Shown here: in pieces, positions 7,573 through 17,079 of the stretch
How the letters are laid out: each line of letters begins with the position of its first letter
Numbering within the stretch: position 1 is the first letter of the stretch
From: Anaerolineaceae bacterium UBA6107
GTDB taxonomy: Bacteria; Chloroflexota; Anaerolineae; Anaerolineales; Anaerolineaceae
Direction: 5' to 3'
Length of the DNA: 31,324 nt
Assembly: GCA_002428455.1 (NCBI GenBank)
Contig: DIWL01000080.1
Span: forward strand, 2,050 to 33,373
Program-made: the position numbers and the translations under genes
The notes under the pieces: generated by a model
What the model was told of the DNA's origin: nothing
Seen by the model: only the letters and a program-made list of their open reading frames with translations
Databases searched by the model: none

Positions 7573-7645
7573 TGCCTCCACGGAGATTCGAACTCCGGTT
7601 TTAGCCTTGAAAGGGCTGCGTCCTGGTCCCCTAGACGATGGAGGC
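7573..7645 (-). tRNA. tRNA-Glu(TTC)
   Basis: 73 nt on the minus strand. The acceptor stem is GCCTCCA/TGGAGGC with discriminator A. The D arm is GTCT...AGGAC, the anticodon loop CTTTCAA gives anticodon TTC (glutamate, GAA/GAG), the variable loop is AAAC, and the T arm is CGGAG-TTCGAAT-CTCCG. CCA is not encoded. The anticodon stem CAGCC/GGCTA leaves one C-A mismatch at the 27-43 position. A strong promoter lies just upstream and a hairpin just downstream, so it is a single-gene unit. Confidence 0.95.
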
Positions 7646-7657
7646 ATTAACGGCAGG

Positions 7658-7686
7658 ATTTTACCATTGCACCTGTAAACGGTCAA
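7658..7686 (-). promoter_or_regulatory. Promoter of tRNA-Glu
   Basis: On the minus strand TTGACC (plus 7686-7681), a 17-base spacer and TAAAAT (plus 7663-7658). The tRNA begins 12 bases after the -10 element. Hexamers and spacing are identical to the rplI promoter. Confidence 0.8.
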
Positions 7687-7729
7687 GAATTTTGAGTAAA
7701 TTAATGACCGGAAATTTTCCTGTACCTGG

Positions 7730-8092
7730 CTATTGATCCGAGTGCCGTACCAGTCCGTAAACACGGCTAAGGGGCAGCACAGCGAGGATGCCGGTGTTGG
7801 GGTCATCCAGCTTGCCCACAACCTCTTCAGTGGCTTCAACGACATGGTCGATCATTTCATCGTTTTCCACCAGGGTCATTAATGTGCGATTAAACCTTTC
7901 GGGGGTTTCGATCAGGTCCTCCAGGCTGGGCATCAACGGCAGGTCTTCACGCAGCATATCCGCCGCCTTCAGCCGGCCGATACCTGTGCTGGCAAAAACC
8001 GTAACACCAGAGACGCCGACTTCCTCCCACCGGTTAAGCACCAGGTTCAGTTTTCCAGTATCGTGCAAAACAAACAGGATCATGTATTTCAT
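7730..8092 (-). CDS. P-II-like (GlnB-fold) small protein paired with an antiporter
   Basis: 120 residues. MKYMILFVLHDTGKLNLVLNRW followed by GVSGVTVFASTGIGR is the pattern of P-II-like proteins (beta strand, helix with a D-x-W-like end, G-V-x-G-x-T-V strand, then the region of the T-loop). A second strand-helix unit is suggested by RTLMTLVENDEMIDHVVEAT, then GILAVLPLSRVYGL. Classical P-II signature motifs (uridylylation tyrosine, the normal T-loop) are not seen. Its ATG overlaps the stop of the upstream antiporter gene by 4 bases (ATGA-type junction at 8089-8092), so the two are translationally coupled. By analogy with P-II and P-II-like proteins that gate transporters, it may sense a nucleotide and control the antiporter. 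The fold assignment is by pattern only. Confidence 0.6.
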   Translation of the reverse strand: MKYMILFVLHDTGKLNLVLNRWEEVGVSGVTVFASTGIGRLKAADMLREDLPLMPSLEDLIETPERFNRTLMTLVENDEMIDHVVEATEEVVGKLDDPNTGILAVLPLSRVYGLVRHSDQ

Positions 8093-9327
8093 GCGAACTT
8101 CCCCTCTCCCGTTTCAGGGTCGATAGGTGTTTCTTTTGTCTTTTTCCCAGGTTCTTTGAATGAAATCCTTAGCATCGGAGGTGTCACCAGGGTGGTGACC
8201 AGGATCATACCCACGATGATCGTAAGCATTTCACCTGATAGGTAGCCCTCCTTGACCCCTATGTTGGCGATGATCAGGCCGACCTCGCCACGCGAAACCA
8301 TCCCGATACCCATCTGCAGCGCTTCGCGTGGCGTGTATTTTGCCAGCAGCGCTCCAGCGCCTGACCCGATGATCTTGCCGAGGATGGCGATAACGGAAAT
8401 CGCCAATAAAATCCATAATGATCCGGTCTGGAACTCACGTATATTTACATTCAAGCCAATACTGACGAAGAAGATGGGGACGAAGAAGGCGTAGGAAAGC
8501 GAATGCAGATTGGATTCAATGGATGATTTTTCAGGGGTTCTTGAGAACATCAACCCGGCCATGAAGGTTCCCGTGATCGCTGCCATACCGCCGATCAATT
8601 CTGCACCCAGACCGTAACCGAGTAAAACAACAAGTGATAATGTTGTTAATCCCTGGCTTATGTGGAGTTTTCCGGTCAGGCGCACCAGGCGTGGCAATAT
8701 CCAAATGCCCACACCAGCCGCCGCAGCCAGGAAGACGATCATCTTCACGAAAACCATCAGGATGTCAATGAAACTGCCCCCTCCCGATAGAAAGGCGACC
8801 GCAGTGGAAAGCAGTAAAATGACGAGGATATCATCAAAAACCGCCGCGCCAAGCAATCCAAGCCCGACCTTGCTTCGCAGCATTTTGAGTTCGATTAACA
8901 CCTGCGCTGAGATTGAAACAGAGGTTGCCCCCAGGGTCAGACCCAGAAAAAGAGCGTGATCAAAGGTCATGCCAAGCAGCTCGCCAAACAGGATACCTGA
9001 TCCCACGGGTATGACCACACCCAGAACGCCGGAAAGCAGCGCGGCCCGTGAATTCCTGGTGAGGTCCTTGATATTCAATTCCAACCCTGCCAGGAACATC
9101 AGCAGTAGCACGCCAATTTCGCCCATTTCATAGATCACTTCGTCGAGGTGCGTATTGGTGATAAATCCGAAGTGAGTGATATCCAGAAGCGAAGGACCGA
9201 GGAGAACACCAACCAGTAATTCTCCAAAAACCGAAGGCTGCTTTAAGCGAGTACTCGCGTATCCTGCCAGCTTTGCTGCAACGAGGATGATCATGAGTTC
9301 GGCGATGAGTTGGAGGAAGTTTGACAT
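8089..9327 (-). CDS. Cation:proton antiporter, CPA2 family (NapA/KefB-like)
   Basis: 412 residues, almost all hydrophobic helices: an integral membrane protein that exchanges Na+ or K+ for protons. The CPA2 features are GELLVGVLLGPSLL (about 35-48), MFLAGLELNI (77-86), TSVSIS (135-140) and the paired aspartates D165-D166 in AAVFDDILVILLLS, which correspond to the ion-binding DD motif of electrogenic antiporters. VSRGEVGLIIANIG near the end is also typical. There is no C-terminal TrkA-N/RCK domain, which many KefB-type proteins carry; the coupled P-II-like protein downstream may supply the regulatory function instead. The start ATG 9327 has CAGGGAA upstream. It is divergent from the mutase gene. 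Confidence 0.85.
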   Translation of the reverse strand: MSNFLQLIAELMIILVAAKLAGYASTRLKQPSVFGELLVGVLLGPSLLDITHFGFITNTHLDEVIYEMGEIGVLLLMFLAGLELNIKDLTRNSRAALLSGVLGVVIPVGSGILFGELLGMTFDHALFLGLTLGATSVSISAQVLIELKMLRSKVGLGLLGAAVFDDILVILLLSTAVAFLSGGGSFIDILMVFVKMIVFLAAAAGVGIWILPRLVRLTGKLHISQGLTTLSLVVLLGYGLGAELIGGMAAITGTFMAGLMFSRTPEKSSIESNLHSLSYAFFVPIFFVSIGLNVNIREFQTGSLWILLAISVIAILGKIIGSGAGALLAKYTPREALQMGIGMVSRGEVGLIIANIGVKEGYLSGEMLTIIVGMILVTTLVTPPMLRISFKEPGKKTKETPIDPETGEGKFA

Positions 9328-9435
9328 TGTTTATTTCCCTGTTGAGTAAAAAAAGTTTATCATATTTTTTCCTTCATTTTTTTAAATACTGTATACTAAA
9401 ATAGTTGTGTGATAACTTCTTAAGCGAGGAAAAAT
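9328..9435. promoter_or_regulatory. AT-rich divergent promoter region between antiporter and mutase genes
   Basis: 108 AT-rich bases. On the plus strand TATACT (9392-9397) is a plausible -10 for the mutase, with GCGAGGA (9425-9430 region) as ribosome binding site. On the minus strand TATGAT/TAAACT-like sequences near 9353-9365 could serve the antiporter. No strong -35 is seen on either side. Confidence 0.4.
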
Positions 9436-11085
<1,650 letters not shown>

Positions 11086-11103
11086 CTTGACAAGGAGATG
11101 ATG

Positions 11104-11514
11104 ATGGCAAAAATTACCAAGATTAATCACGTGGCAATTGCAGTAAAGGATATCGATGAGTCATTAACCTTCTGGCGGGATATCATGGGAATGCAGGTGG
11201 ACCATGTGGAAGATGTGCCGAGCCAGAAAGCAGTGGTAGCCTTCCTGCCGACCGGAGACAGCGAAGTTGAACTGGTGAAACCAACCGTGGATGATTCCGG
11301 CGTGGCGAAATTTATCGCTGAACGCGGCGGCGGCATTCATCACCTTTGCCTGGAAACAGATGACATTGAGGGGATGCTGGCGATCCTCAAGGAAAAAGGC
11401 GTGCGCCTGATCGATGAAGTGCCGCGCGAACTTCCCGGACGGAAAATGGCCTTCATCCATCCCAAGAGCACCGGCGGTGTGCTGGCAGAATTGTACGAAG
11501 TCACCAAAAAATAA
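11104..11514 (+). CDS. mce: Methylmalonyl-CoA epimerase
   Basis: 136 residues, a vicinal-oxygen-chelate (glyoxalase-fold) protein that interconverts the (S) and (R) forms of methylmalonyl-CoA. KITKINHVAIAVKD (H9), VPSQKAVVAFL (Q41), GGGIHHLCLETDDIEG and LAELYE supply the usual metal ligands. Three ATGs stand in tandem (11098, 11101, 11104). AAGGAG at 11092-11097 touches the first, so the third, 6 bases away, is the best start. It lies 18 bases after the mutase stop, in the same operon, and is followed by a strong hairpin. Confidence 0.93.
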   Translation: MAKITKINHVAIAVKDIDESLTFWRDIMGMQVDHVEDVPSQKAVVAFLPTGDSEVELVKPTVDDSGVAKFIAERGGGIHHLCLETDDIEGMLAILKEKGVRLIDEVPRELPGRKMAFIHPKSTGGVLAELYEVTKK

Positions 11515-11527
11515 ACGAAATAGGATT

Positions 11528-11562
11528 AAAAAAATACCGGGAAGAGAAAACCTCTTCCCGGT
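11528..11562 (-). terminator. Bidirectional intrinsic terminator between convergent genes
   Basis: ACCGGGAAGAG (11536-11546) and CTCTTCCCGGT (11552-11562) form a perfect 11-bp stem with loop AAAAC. On the minus strand it is followed by A then seven T (plus 11534-11528), so it terminates the transporter transcript. It also lies 21 bases after the epimerase stop and may stop plus-strand transcripts. Confidence 0.85.
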
Positions 11563-11579
11563 GGCTTGTTAAGGACTGG

Positions 11580-12917
11580 TTATTTGGCTTCGATCAATTG
11601 TGCTTCTTCGGCAAGGGCCACCTGCTGACCGCGTTCAAGGTTGACCTTGGTCAGGATGAAAATACCCAACAGGAAGAACACGATCAGTGAAGCGATGCTG
11701 AGCCTGGATTCATTCATGATGCGGGAAACCACGGCGAAAATTGCGGGACCGAGAATGGATGCGAATTTTTCGAACACGCTGAAGAAACCATAGAATTCTG
11801 CTGATTTACTTTTCGGCATCATCTTGCCGATCATCGAGCGGGAAAGGGCCTGGCTGCCGCCCTGGACGGTTGCCACAGCTGCGCCAAGTGCCCAGAACTG
11901 CCACTCGTGGTACATAAAATAACCGACTATCGCGATCACCGAGTAGATTGACAGGCTGAGATAGATCGCTTTCTTGGTGCCAATCCGTTTTGCGAGCCAG
12001 CCAAACAGCAGCGCGAACGGCGCAGCCAGGATCTGCACCATCAACAGGGTGCCGATAAGTGTGATGTCACTGAAATTCAACTCTTTCCCGTAAATGGTTG
12101 CCATGGTGATGATTGTGCCTATGCCATTGGCGTAGACCCAGAAAGCGAGCAATCCCAGGGAAAGATCGCGGTACTTCTTAAGATCTTTGAACGTGTTCTT
12201 CAGACGGGTGATGCTTGCCTTGACCGCGTTCATCCCTTCTTCGCCAGACTCGATCTTACGCGGCGGTTCCTTGACCTGGAATAACAGGGGGAGCGAGAAG
12301 CCGAACCACCATAGGGCTACTGTGACAAAGGAAAGGCGGGTCATCAAACCGGTGCCCAAGGCAGGAAAGACCGATGGGAGTACCATGATCATCACCAGGT
12401 TGACCGCCAGCAGTACACCTCCGCCGATGTACCCCATCATATAACCGCGCGAAGATACCTGATCGATCTCATCCGCGCGGGCTACATGCGGCAGGAGCGC
12501 ATCGTAGTAGACCAGGCTGCCGGCAAAACCAATGTTGGCGAAGATGAAAATGAAAGAAGCAAGTAGCCAGTCGCCCGGTTGATTGGGCAGGAATAACAGG
12601 GCGGTGGAAACGGCTCCGAGCAGCATGAAAATGGTGAGGAATTTCTTTTTTGAGCCGCTGAAATCTGCCACTGCTCCAAGGAGAGGGCTGATCACGGCGG
12701 CGATCAGCGCGGCAATGGCCGTGGTGAATCCCCACCGCGAAGTCATTATCGCGCCGGTTTCACCTGTGGCACCGAGGGTGGCATAAAATACTGGAAATAC
12801 GGCTGCCATCATGGTGGTGGCAAAGGTAGAATTCGCCCAGTCGTACATCGTCCAGGCGCGTATATCCCGCTTGTGTTTTAACTCAAGATCGGGAGTGGTT
12901 CCTTGCGGATCGGTCAT
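11580..12917 (-). CDS. MFS transporter, UMF1 (Atg22-like) family
   Basis: 445 residues from ATG 12917, with about 12 hydrophobic helices. AWTMYDWANSTFATTMMAAVFPVFY at the first helix, split here as WTMYDWANS and FATTMMAAVFP, is the hallmark of the UMF1/Atg22-like family. GAVADFSGSKKKFL matches the loop 2-3 MFS motif, and GSQALSRSMIGKMMPKSKSAEFYG is also typical of this family. The yeast relative exports amino acids from the vacuole; bacterial substrates are unknown. The frame is open to a GTG at 12950, but that start lies inside a hairpin and lacks family sequence, while AAAGGA is well placed before 12917. It follows the lactate dehydrogenase gene on the same strand, 67 bases downstream. Confidence 0.88.
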   Translation of the reverse strand: MTDPQGTTPDLELKHKRDIRAWTMYDWANSTFATTMMAAVFPVFYATLGATGETGAIMTSRWGFTTAIAALIAAVISPLLGAVADFSGSKKKFLTIFMLLGAVSTALLFLPNQPGDWLLASFIFIFANIGFAGSLVYYDALLPHVARADEIDQVSSRGYMMGYIGGGVLLAVNLVMIMVLPSVFPALGTGLMTRLSFVTVALWWFGFSLPLLFQVKEPPRKIESGEEGMNAVKASITRLKNTFKDLKKYRDLSLGLLAFWVYANGIGTIITMATIYGKELNFSDITLIGTLLMVQILAAPFALLFGWLAKRIGTKKAIYLSLSIYSVIAIVGYFMYHEWQFWALGAAVATVQGGSQALSRSMIGKMMPKSKSAEFYGFFSVFEKFASILGPAIFAVVSRIMNESRLSIASLIVFFLLGIFILTKVNLERGQQVALAEEAQLIEAK

Positions 12918-12928
12918 GGGATTTGTCC

Positions 12929-12956
12929 TTTGGAGTGGAATACCAACCACTCCAAA
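12929..12956 (-). promoter_or_regulatory. 10-bp dyad/hairpin just upstream of the MFS gene ribosome binding site
   Basis: TTTGGAGTGG (12929-12938) and CCACTCCAAA (12947-12956) are perfect inverted repeats around 8 bases. In the minus-strand mRNA the 3' arm runs directly into the AAAGGA ribosome binding site of the transporter gene. No T tract follows, so it is not an intrinsic terminator. It may be an operator or a translational control or processing hairpin between ldh and the transporter gene. Confidence 0.65.
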
Positions 12957-12984
12957 TTATACACAAATCCACAGATGGCATTGC

Positions 12985-13950
12985 CTAAGTTGAGATTTTC
13001 AAGTCTTTGTGGAGGATCTCGTGCAGCACACTGGCGGAATTCCTGATCCCGGCCTGTTCGGTCTCATTCAGGATCAGATGCATAGGTTGTTTGATGCCAT
13101 CCTGACCGATCACGCAGGGGATGCTCAGGTAAACATCATTGATGTCGTAATAATCATTGACCAGGGTTGAGACGGAGAGCACGGTATCCTGCCCGCGCAA
13201 AATGGCTTCCACAATGCGTACCAATCCGCTGCCTATGGCGTAGTAGGTCGCACCTTTGCGCTGGATGATCTCATAGGCTGCATTACGTGTGTCCTCAAAG
13301 ATGCGTTCAAAAAGTTTGGGGTCATACTTGCGGCAGTTTTCCCTGCAGTAATCCTGCAGGTTCATGCCGGCGATGTTGGCGAGTGACCAGACAGGGACTT
13401 CGCTGTCCCCGTGTTCCCCGATGATGTAGGCATGCACGCTGCGCGCATCCACGCCAATGTGGTGGCTGAGCATTGATCGGAAGCGGGCTGTGTCGAGGAT
13501 CGTCCCGGAACCGATCACACGGGAGGCGGGCAGCCCGGATAATTTCCAGCTAACGTATGACAGGATGTCAACCGGGTTGGAGGCGATCAGGAGGATGCCG
13601 TTGGGGTTGTGTTCCACCACGTGCGGAATGATGCTTTGCATGATCGCGACGTTGCGATGAACGAGGTCCAGCCTGGTTTCACCTGACTTTTGCGAGGTAC
13701 CAGCGGTGACCACAGTGATTGCAGCCCCTTTACAGTCCTTGTAATCACCAGCCCAAACACGGGTCGGATGTGAGAGCGGTACGGCATGCCTCAGATCCAT
13801 GGCTTCACCCTCAGCCTTGACCCGGTTGTGGTCGATTAACACGATCTCACCTGCCAGCCCGCTCAACAGCAGGGCATAAGCGAACGTTGAGCCAACATTA
13901 CCCGCTCCAACAACGGCGATGCGGATGGGTTTATGAAAATCTTTTGTCAT
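12985..13950 (-). CDS. ldh: L-lactate dehydrogenase (NAD-dependent)
   Basis: 321 residues; reduces pyruvate to L-lactate with NADH in fermentation. GAGNVGSTFAYAL (15-27) is the NAD-binding glycine motif. The active-site loop TSQKSGETRLDLV places Q87 at the position of LDH Gln102, which selects pyruvate over oxaloacetate (malate dehydrogenases have Arg), with R93 as the catalytic arginine. D153 and R156 lie in SGTILDTARFR and the catalytic H180 in GEHGDSEVPVWS. The length is normal. The start ATG 13950 is preceded by AGAAAGG. An extended -10 promoter lies upstream, divergent from uvrA. The MFS gene downstream may share the transcript; whether it exports a fermentation product cannot be told. 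Confidence 0.93.
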   Translation of the reverse strand: MTKDFHKPIRIAVVGAGNVGSTFAYALLLSGLAGEIVLIDHNRVKAEGEAMDLRHAVPLSHPTRVWAGDYKDCKGAAITVVTAGTSQKSGETRLDLVHRNVAIMQSIIPHVVEHNPNGILLIASNPVDILSYVSWKLSGLPASRVIGSGTILDTARFRSMLSHHIGVDARSVHAYIIGEHGDSEVPVWSLANIAGMNLQDYCRENCRKYDPKLFERIFEDTRNAAYEIIQRKGATYYAIGSGLVRIVEAILRGQDTVLSVSTLVNDYYDINDVYLSIPCVIGQDGIKQPMHLILNETEQAGIRNSASVLHEILHKDLKIST

Positions 13951-13977
13951 TCAGTAAGCCTTTCTGCTTGCAGCTGA

Positions 13978-13986
13978 AGTATAACA
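13978..13986 (-). promoter_or_regulatory. Extended -10 promoter for ldh
   Basis: The minus strand reads TGTTATACT (TGnTATACT), about 28 bases before the ATG. The -35 region is weak, as expected for an extended -10 promoter. Confidence 0.55.
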
Positions 13987-14071
13987 GATTAATATGACAA
14001 AAATAGTGTGATTATAAAAATAGAAACGGGAGAAAAAAAAGCTGGAAGGGGTATAATTATCGGTTGGTTTG

Positions 14072-14080
14072 TGATAAAAT
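14072..14080 (+). promoter_or_regulatory. Extended -10 promoter for uvrA
   Basis: TGATAAAAT (TGnTAAAAT) lies 32 bases before the uvrA ATG. No -35 hexamer is recognisable, and no clear LexA-type box is seen in the 162-base intergenic region, which is AT-rich and shared with ldh. Confidence 0.55.
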
Positions 14081-14112
14081 ATGTGTAGAATAAATGTTCG
14101 ATTGGATGGTAT

Positions 14113-17010
14113 ATGAGCCAGGATTCGATCCGTGTGGTTGGCGCAAGGGCGCATAATCTTAAAAATATTACTGTTGAGATCCCGCGGGACAAACTGGTGG
14201 TCATCACCGGGCTGTCCGGCTCCGGTAAAAGTTCGTTAGCCTTCGATACGATCTTTGCTGAGGGGCAACGGCGCTATGTGGAATCACTTTCTGCATATGC
14301 GCGCCAGTTCCTGGGGCAAATGGAAAAACCGGATGTCGATTACATCGAAGGTCTGTCGCCGGCGGTATCCATTGACCAGAAGGCTACTTCGCATAACCCG
14401 CGCTCCACTGTGGGCACGGTTACCGAAGTCTACGATTATTTCCGCTTGTTGTTTGCCCGGATCGGAATTCCGCACTGCCCGATTTGCGGCAGGGAAGTCG
14501 TGAAGCAATCCGCCCAGGAGATCGTAGACCAGGTGGAAGCCATGCCGGAGGATTCACGATTACTCATCCTCGCACCGGTCGTGCGGGCGCGCAAAGGCAC
14601 CTACCAGGCGGTCTTTGACGAAATCCGTAAAGCCGGTTTTGTCAGAGTGCGTGTAGACGGACAAGTTTTTAACCTTGATGAAGAGATCACGCTTGACCGT
14701 TATAAAAGCCACAACATAGACGCTGTAGTGGATCGTATCGTGGTTAATCATCCAGATAACTCAGAAGAGCAGCGGTCGTTTCGGTCCAGGCTGACGGATT
14801 CCATTGAAACCGGTTTAAAGGTCGGTGAGGGTTACCTCATTGTGCAGAACCTTTCTGTCGACCCTCCGCTAGACCAGTTCTATTCTGAGCACCTGGCCTG
14901 CCCGGAGCACAACATCAGCATCCCTGAGATAGAACCACGCACATTTTCCTTCAACACTCCGCACGGTGCCTGCCCGGACTGCCAGGGGTTGGGCAGCCGG
15001 CTTGAGATTGACCCGAACCTGTTGATCCCGGATCAGGAGCGACCGCTGAGCGAAGGTGCCATCGTGGCGTTGGAGTGGAACGGACCACGCGAGCAGGGCG
15101 GTTATTACTGGCAAATGATCGAGGCAGTGGCAAAACAATACCACATCAACCTCAATGTACCGGTCGCATCACTGCCGCCGGACATGTTGAATTTGATCCT
15201 GTACGGAACGGGCAGGGAGCAATTCGAGGTCACTCTTGAAGGTCGCAATGAGCGCAAAACAACGATGCAGATGAGTTTTGAAGGGATCATTCCGAACCTG
15301 GAGCGCCGCTTCCGCGAGACCGGTTCTGAGTACATCCGGTCAAAGATCTCGGAATTCATGACAGACCGTCCCTGTCCCACCTGCAAAGGAGAGCGGTTAC
15401 GCCCTGAAGCGCTGGCTGTCACGGTGCAGGATCACAATATTGTTGAAATCACCCGCTGGCCAGTTAACAGAACACTGGAATTCATCCAACAACTTTCCGC
15501 ACCGGGTGTGCTATCCACCCGTGAGATCACCATTGCTGAGCGCATCCTGAAAGAAATCAAGGCACGCCTGGGTTTCCTGGTCAACGTTGGACTGGATTAC
15601 CTGACCCTCAGCCGCCCGGCTGGATCACTTTCCGGAGGGGAAGCTCAGCGCATCCGCCTGGCCACCCAGATTGGTTCGGGACTGATGGGTGTATTGTACG
15701 TGCTGGATGAACCCTCGATCGGCCTGCATGCGCGGGATAACGAGAAGCTGTTGGAGACATTAATGCGCCTGCGCGACCAGGGCAATACTGTGCTGGTCGT
15801 GGAACATGACGAGGAGACCATCCGCACCGCGGATTGGATCCTCGACCTGGGTCCGGGTGCCGGTGAACACGGAGGGCGCGTGGTGGCGCAGGGGACGTTG
15901 GACGACATTCTAAGCAGCGAGGAAAGCCTTACCGGTGCATATATCTCCGGGCGCAAGATGGTGCCTATGCCGAAAAAGCTGCACCCGCGCAACGGTAAGG
16001 CCTTGAAAATCTTTGGAGCCCGCGCCAACAACTTGAAAAATCTGGATGTAGAGATACCGCTGGGTCAATTTGTTTGCATCACGGGTGTATCCGGGTCCGG
16101 TAAATCCACACTGATGGTGGATCTACTTTACAACATCCTGGCACACGAACTCAACCGTGCACATACCCAGGCTTCGGAATACGACCGCATTGAAGGGTTG
16201 CAGTACCTGGATAAGATCATCAATATTGATCAATCACCGATAGGTCGATCTCCGCGCTCAAACCCGGGGACGTATACCGGCGTTTTTGATGAAATTCGCA
16301 CCCTTTTCGCAGGAATGCCCGAAAGTAAAATGCGCGGTTACAAAGCAGGCCGTTTTTCTTTCAATATTCATGGAGGGCGCTGCGAAGCCTGCCAGGGGCA
16401 GGGTCAATTGCGCATTGAAATGCAATTCCTGCCGGACATTTATGTTCCCTGTGATGTCTGTCAGGGATCCCGCTTTAACCGCGAGACATTGCAGGTGAAG
16501 TACAAAGGAAAATCCATCGCGGATGTGCTTGACATGACCGTGGAGGAAGGATTGGGGTTCTTTACTAACATTCCCAGGATTGCGAACAAACTGGAGACGT
16601 TGATCAAAGTCGGACTGGGTTACATCAAGATCGGTCAACCCGGCACGACGCTCTCAGGCGGAGAAGCGCAGCGTGTGAAACTTGCCAAGGAACTCTCGCG
16701 GCGCGCCACCGGACGCACCCTTTATGTGCTGGATGAACCCTCGGTCGGTCTGCATGCGGCGGATGTGCACCTGTTGATCGATGTGCTGCAGCACCTGGTG
16801 GACAGCGGTAACTCCGTGCTCATTATTGAGCACAACCTCGATATCATCAAGGTCGCTGACTATGTCATTGATCTGGGACCGGAGGGAGGTGACCGCGGCG
16901 GAGAACTGATCGCCTGTGGAACACCGCGCGAGATCTGCGAGGTGCCTGCCTCTTATACAGGGCAATTCCTGAGGGAATACTTGAAGCTCCACAAGCAGGA
17001 ATGTAGATGA
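14113..17010 (+). CDS. uvrA: Excinuclease ABC subunit A
   Basis: 965 residues, the damage-recognising ATPase of nucleotide excision repair, working with UvrB and UvrC (not in this window). Two ABC modules are complete: Walker A GLSGSGKS at 33-40 and GVSGSGKST at 658-666, signatures LSGGEAQR at 506-513 and again near 847, and the DEPSIGLHARD / DEPSVGLHAAD Walker B regions. The insertion-domain zinc site reads C263-x2-H266 and C287-x2-C290, so one of the four usual cysteines is a histidine. The second zinc finger is a regular C757-x2-C760 / C780-x2-C783. The N terminus IRVVGARAHNLKN is normal. It is a single-gene unit ended by a strong terminator. Confidence 0.97.
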   Translation: MSQDSIRVVGARAHNLKNITVEIPRDKLVVITGLSGSGKSSLAFDTIFAEGQRRYVESLSAYARQFLGQMEKPDVDYIEGLSPAVSIDQKATSHNPRSTVGTVTEVYDYFRLLFARIGIPHCPICGREVVKQSAQEIVDQVEAMPEDSRLLILAPVVRARKGTYQAVFDEIRKAGFVRVRVDGQVFNLDEEITLDRYKSHNIDAVVDRIVVNHPDNSEEQRSFRSRLTDSIETGLKVGEGYLIVQNLSVDPPLDQFYSEHLACPEHNISIPEIEPRTFSFNTPHGACPDCQGLGSRLEIDPNLLIPDQERPLSEGAIVALEWNGPREQGGYYWQMIEAVAKQYHINLNVPVASLPPDMLNLILYGTGREQFEVTLEGRNERKTTMQMSFEGIIPNLERRFRETGSEYIRSKISEFMTDRPCPTCKGERLRPEALAVTVQDHNIVEITRWPVNRTLEFIQQLSAPGVLSTREITIAERILKEIKARLGFLVNVGLDYLTLSRPAGSLSGGEAQRIRLATQIGSGLMGVLYVLDEPSIGLHARDNEKLLETLMRLRDQGNTVLVVEHDEETIRTADWILDLGPGAGEHGGRVVAQGTLDDILSSEESLTGAYISGRKMVPMPKKLHPRNGKALKIFGARANNLKNLDVEIPLGQFVCITGVSGSGKSTLMVDLLYNILAHELNRAHTQASEYDRIEGLQYLDKIINIDQSPIGRSPRSNPGTYTGVFDEIRTLFAGMPESKMRGYKAGRFSFNIHGGRCEACQGQGQLRIEMQFLPDIYVPCDVCQGSRFNRETLQVKYKGKSIADVLDMTVEEGLGFFTNIPRIANKLETLIKVGLGYIKIGQPGTTLSGGEAQRVKLAKELSRRATGRTLYVLDEPSVGLHAADVHLLIDVLQHLVDSGNSVLIIEHNLDIIKVADYVIDLGPEGGDRGGELIACGTPREICEVPASYTGQFLREYLKLHKQECR

Positions 17011-17013
17011 TCA

Positions 17014-17044
17014 AACGGGACGGTGCACAACCGTCCCGTTTTTT
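17014..17044 (+). terminator. Intrinsic terminator of uvrA
   Basis: AACGGGACGG (17014-17023) pairs with CCGTCCCGTT (17031-17040) around a 7-base loop. Six T run from 17039 to 17044. It begins 3 bases after the uvrA stop. Confidence 0.92.
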
Positions 17045-17079
17045 GCGGTTTTTACTTGTTTCATGAAATCACTAAGATT

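Noticed and set aside
12918..12950. GTG at 12950 as start of the MFS gene
   Set aside because: It lies within the hairpin, has poor ribosome binding site spacing and adds residues foreign to the family; ATG 12917 has AAAGGA upstream.
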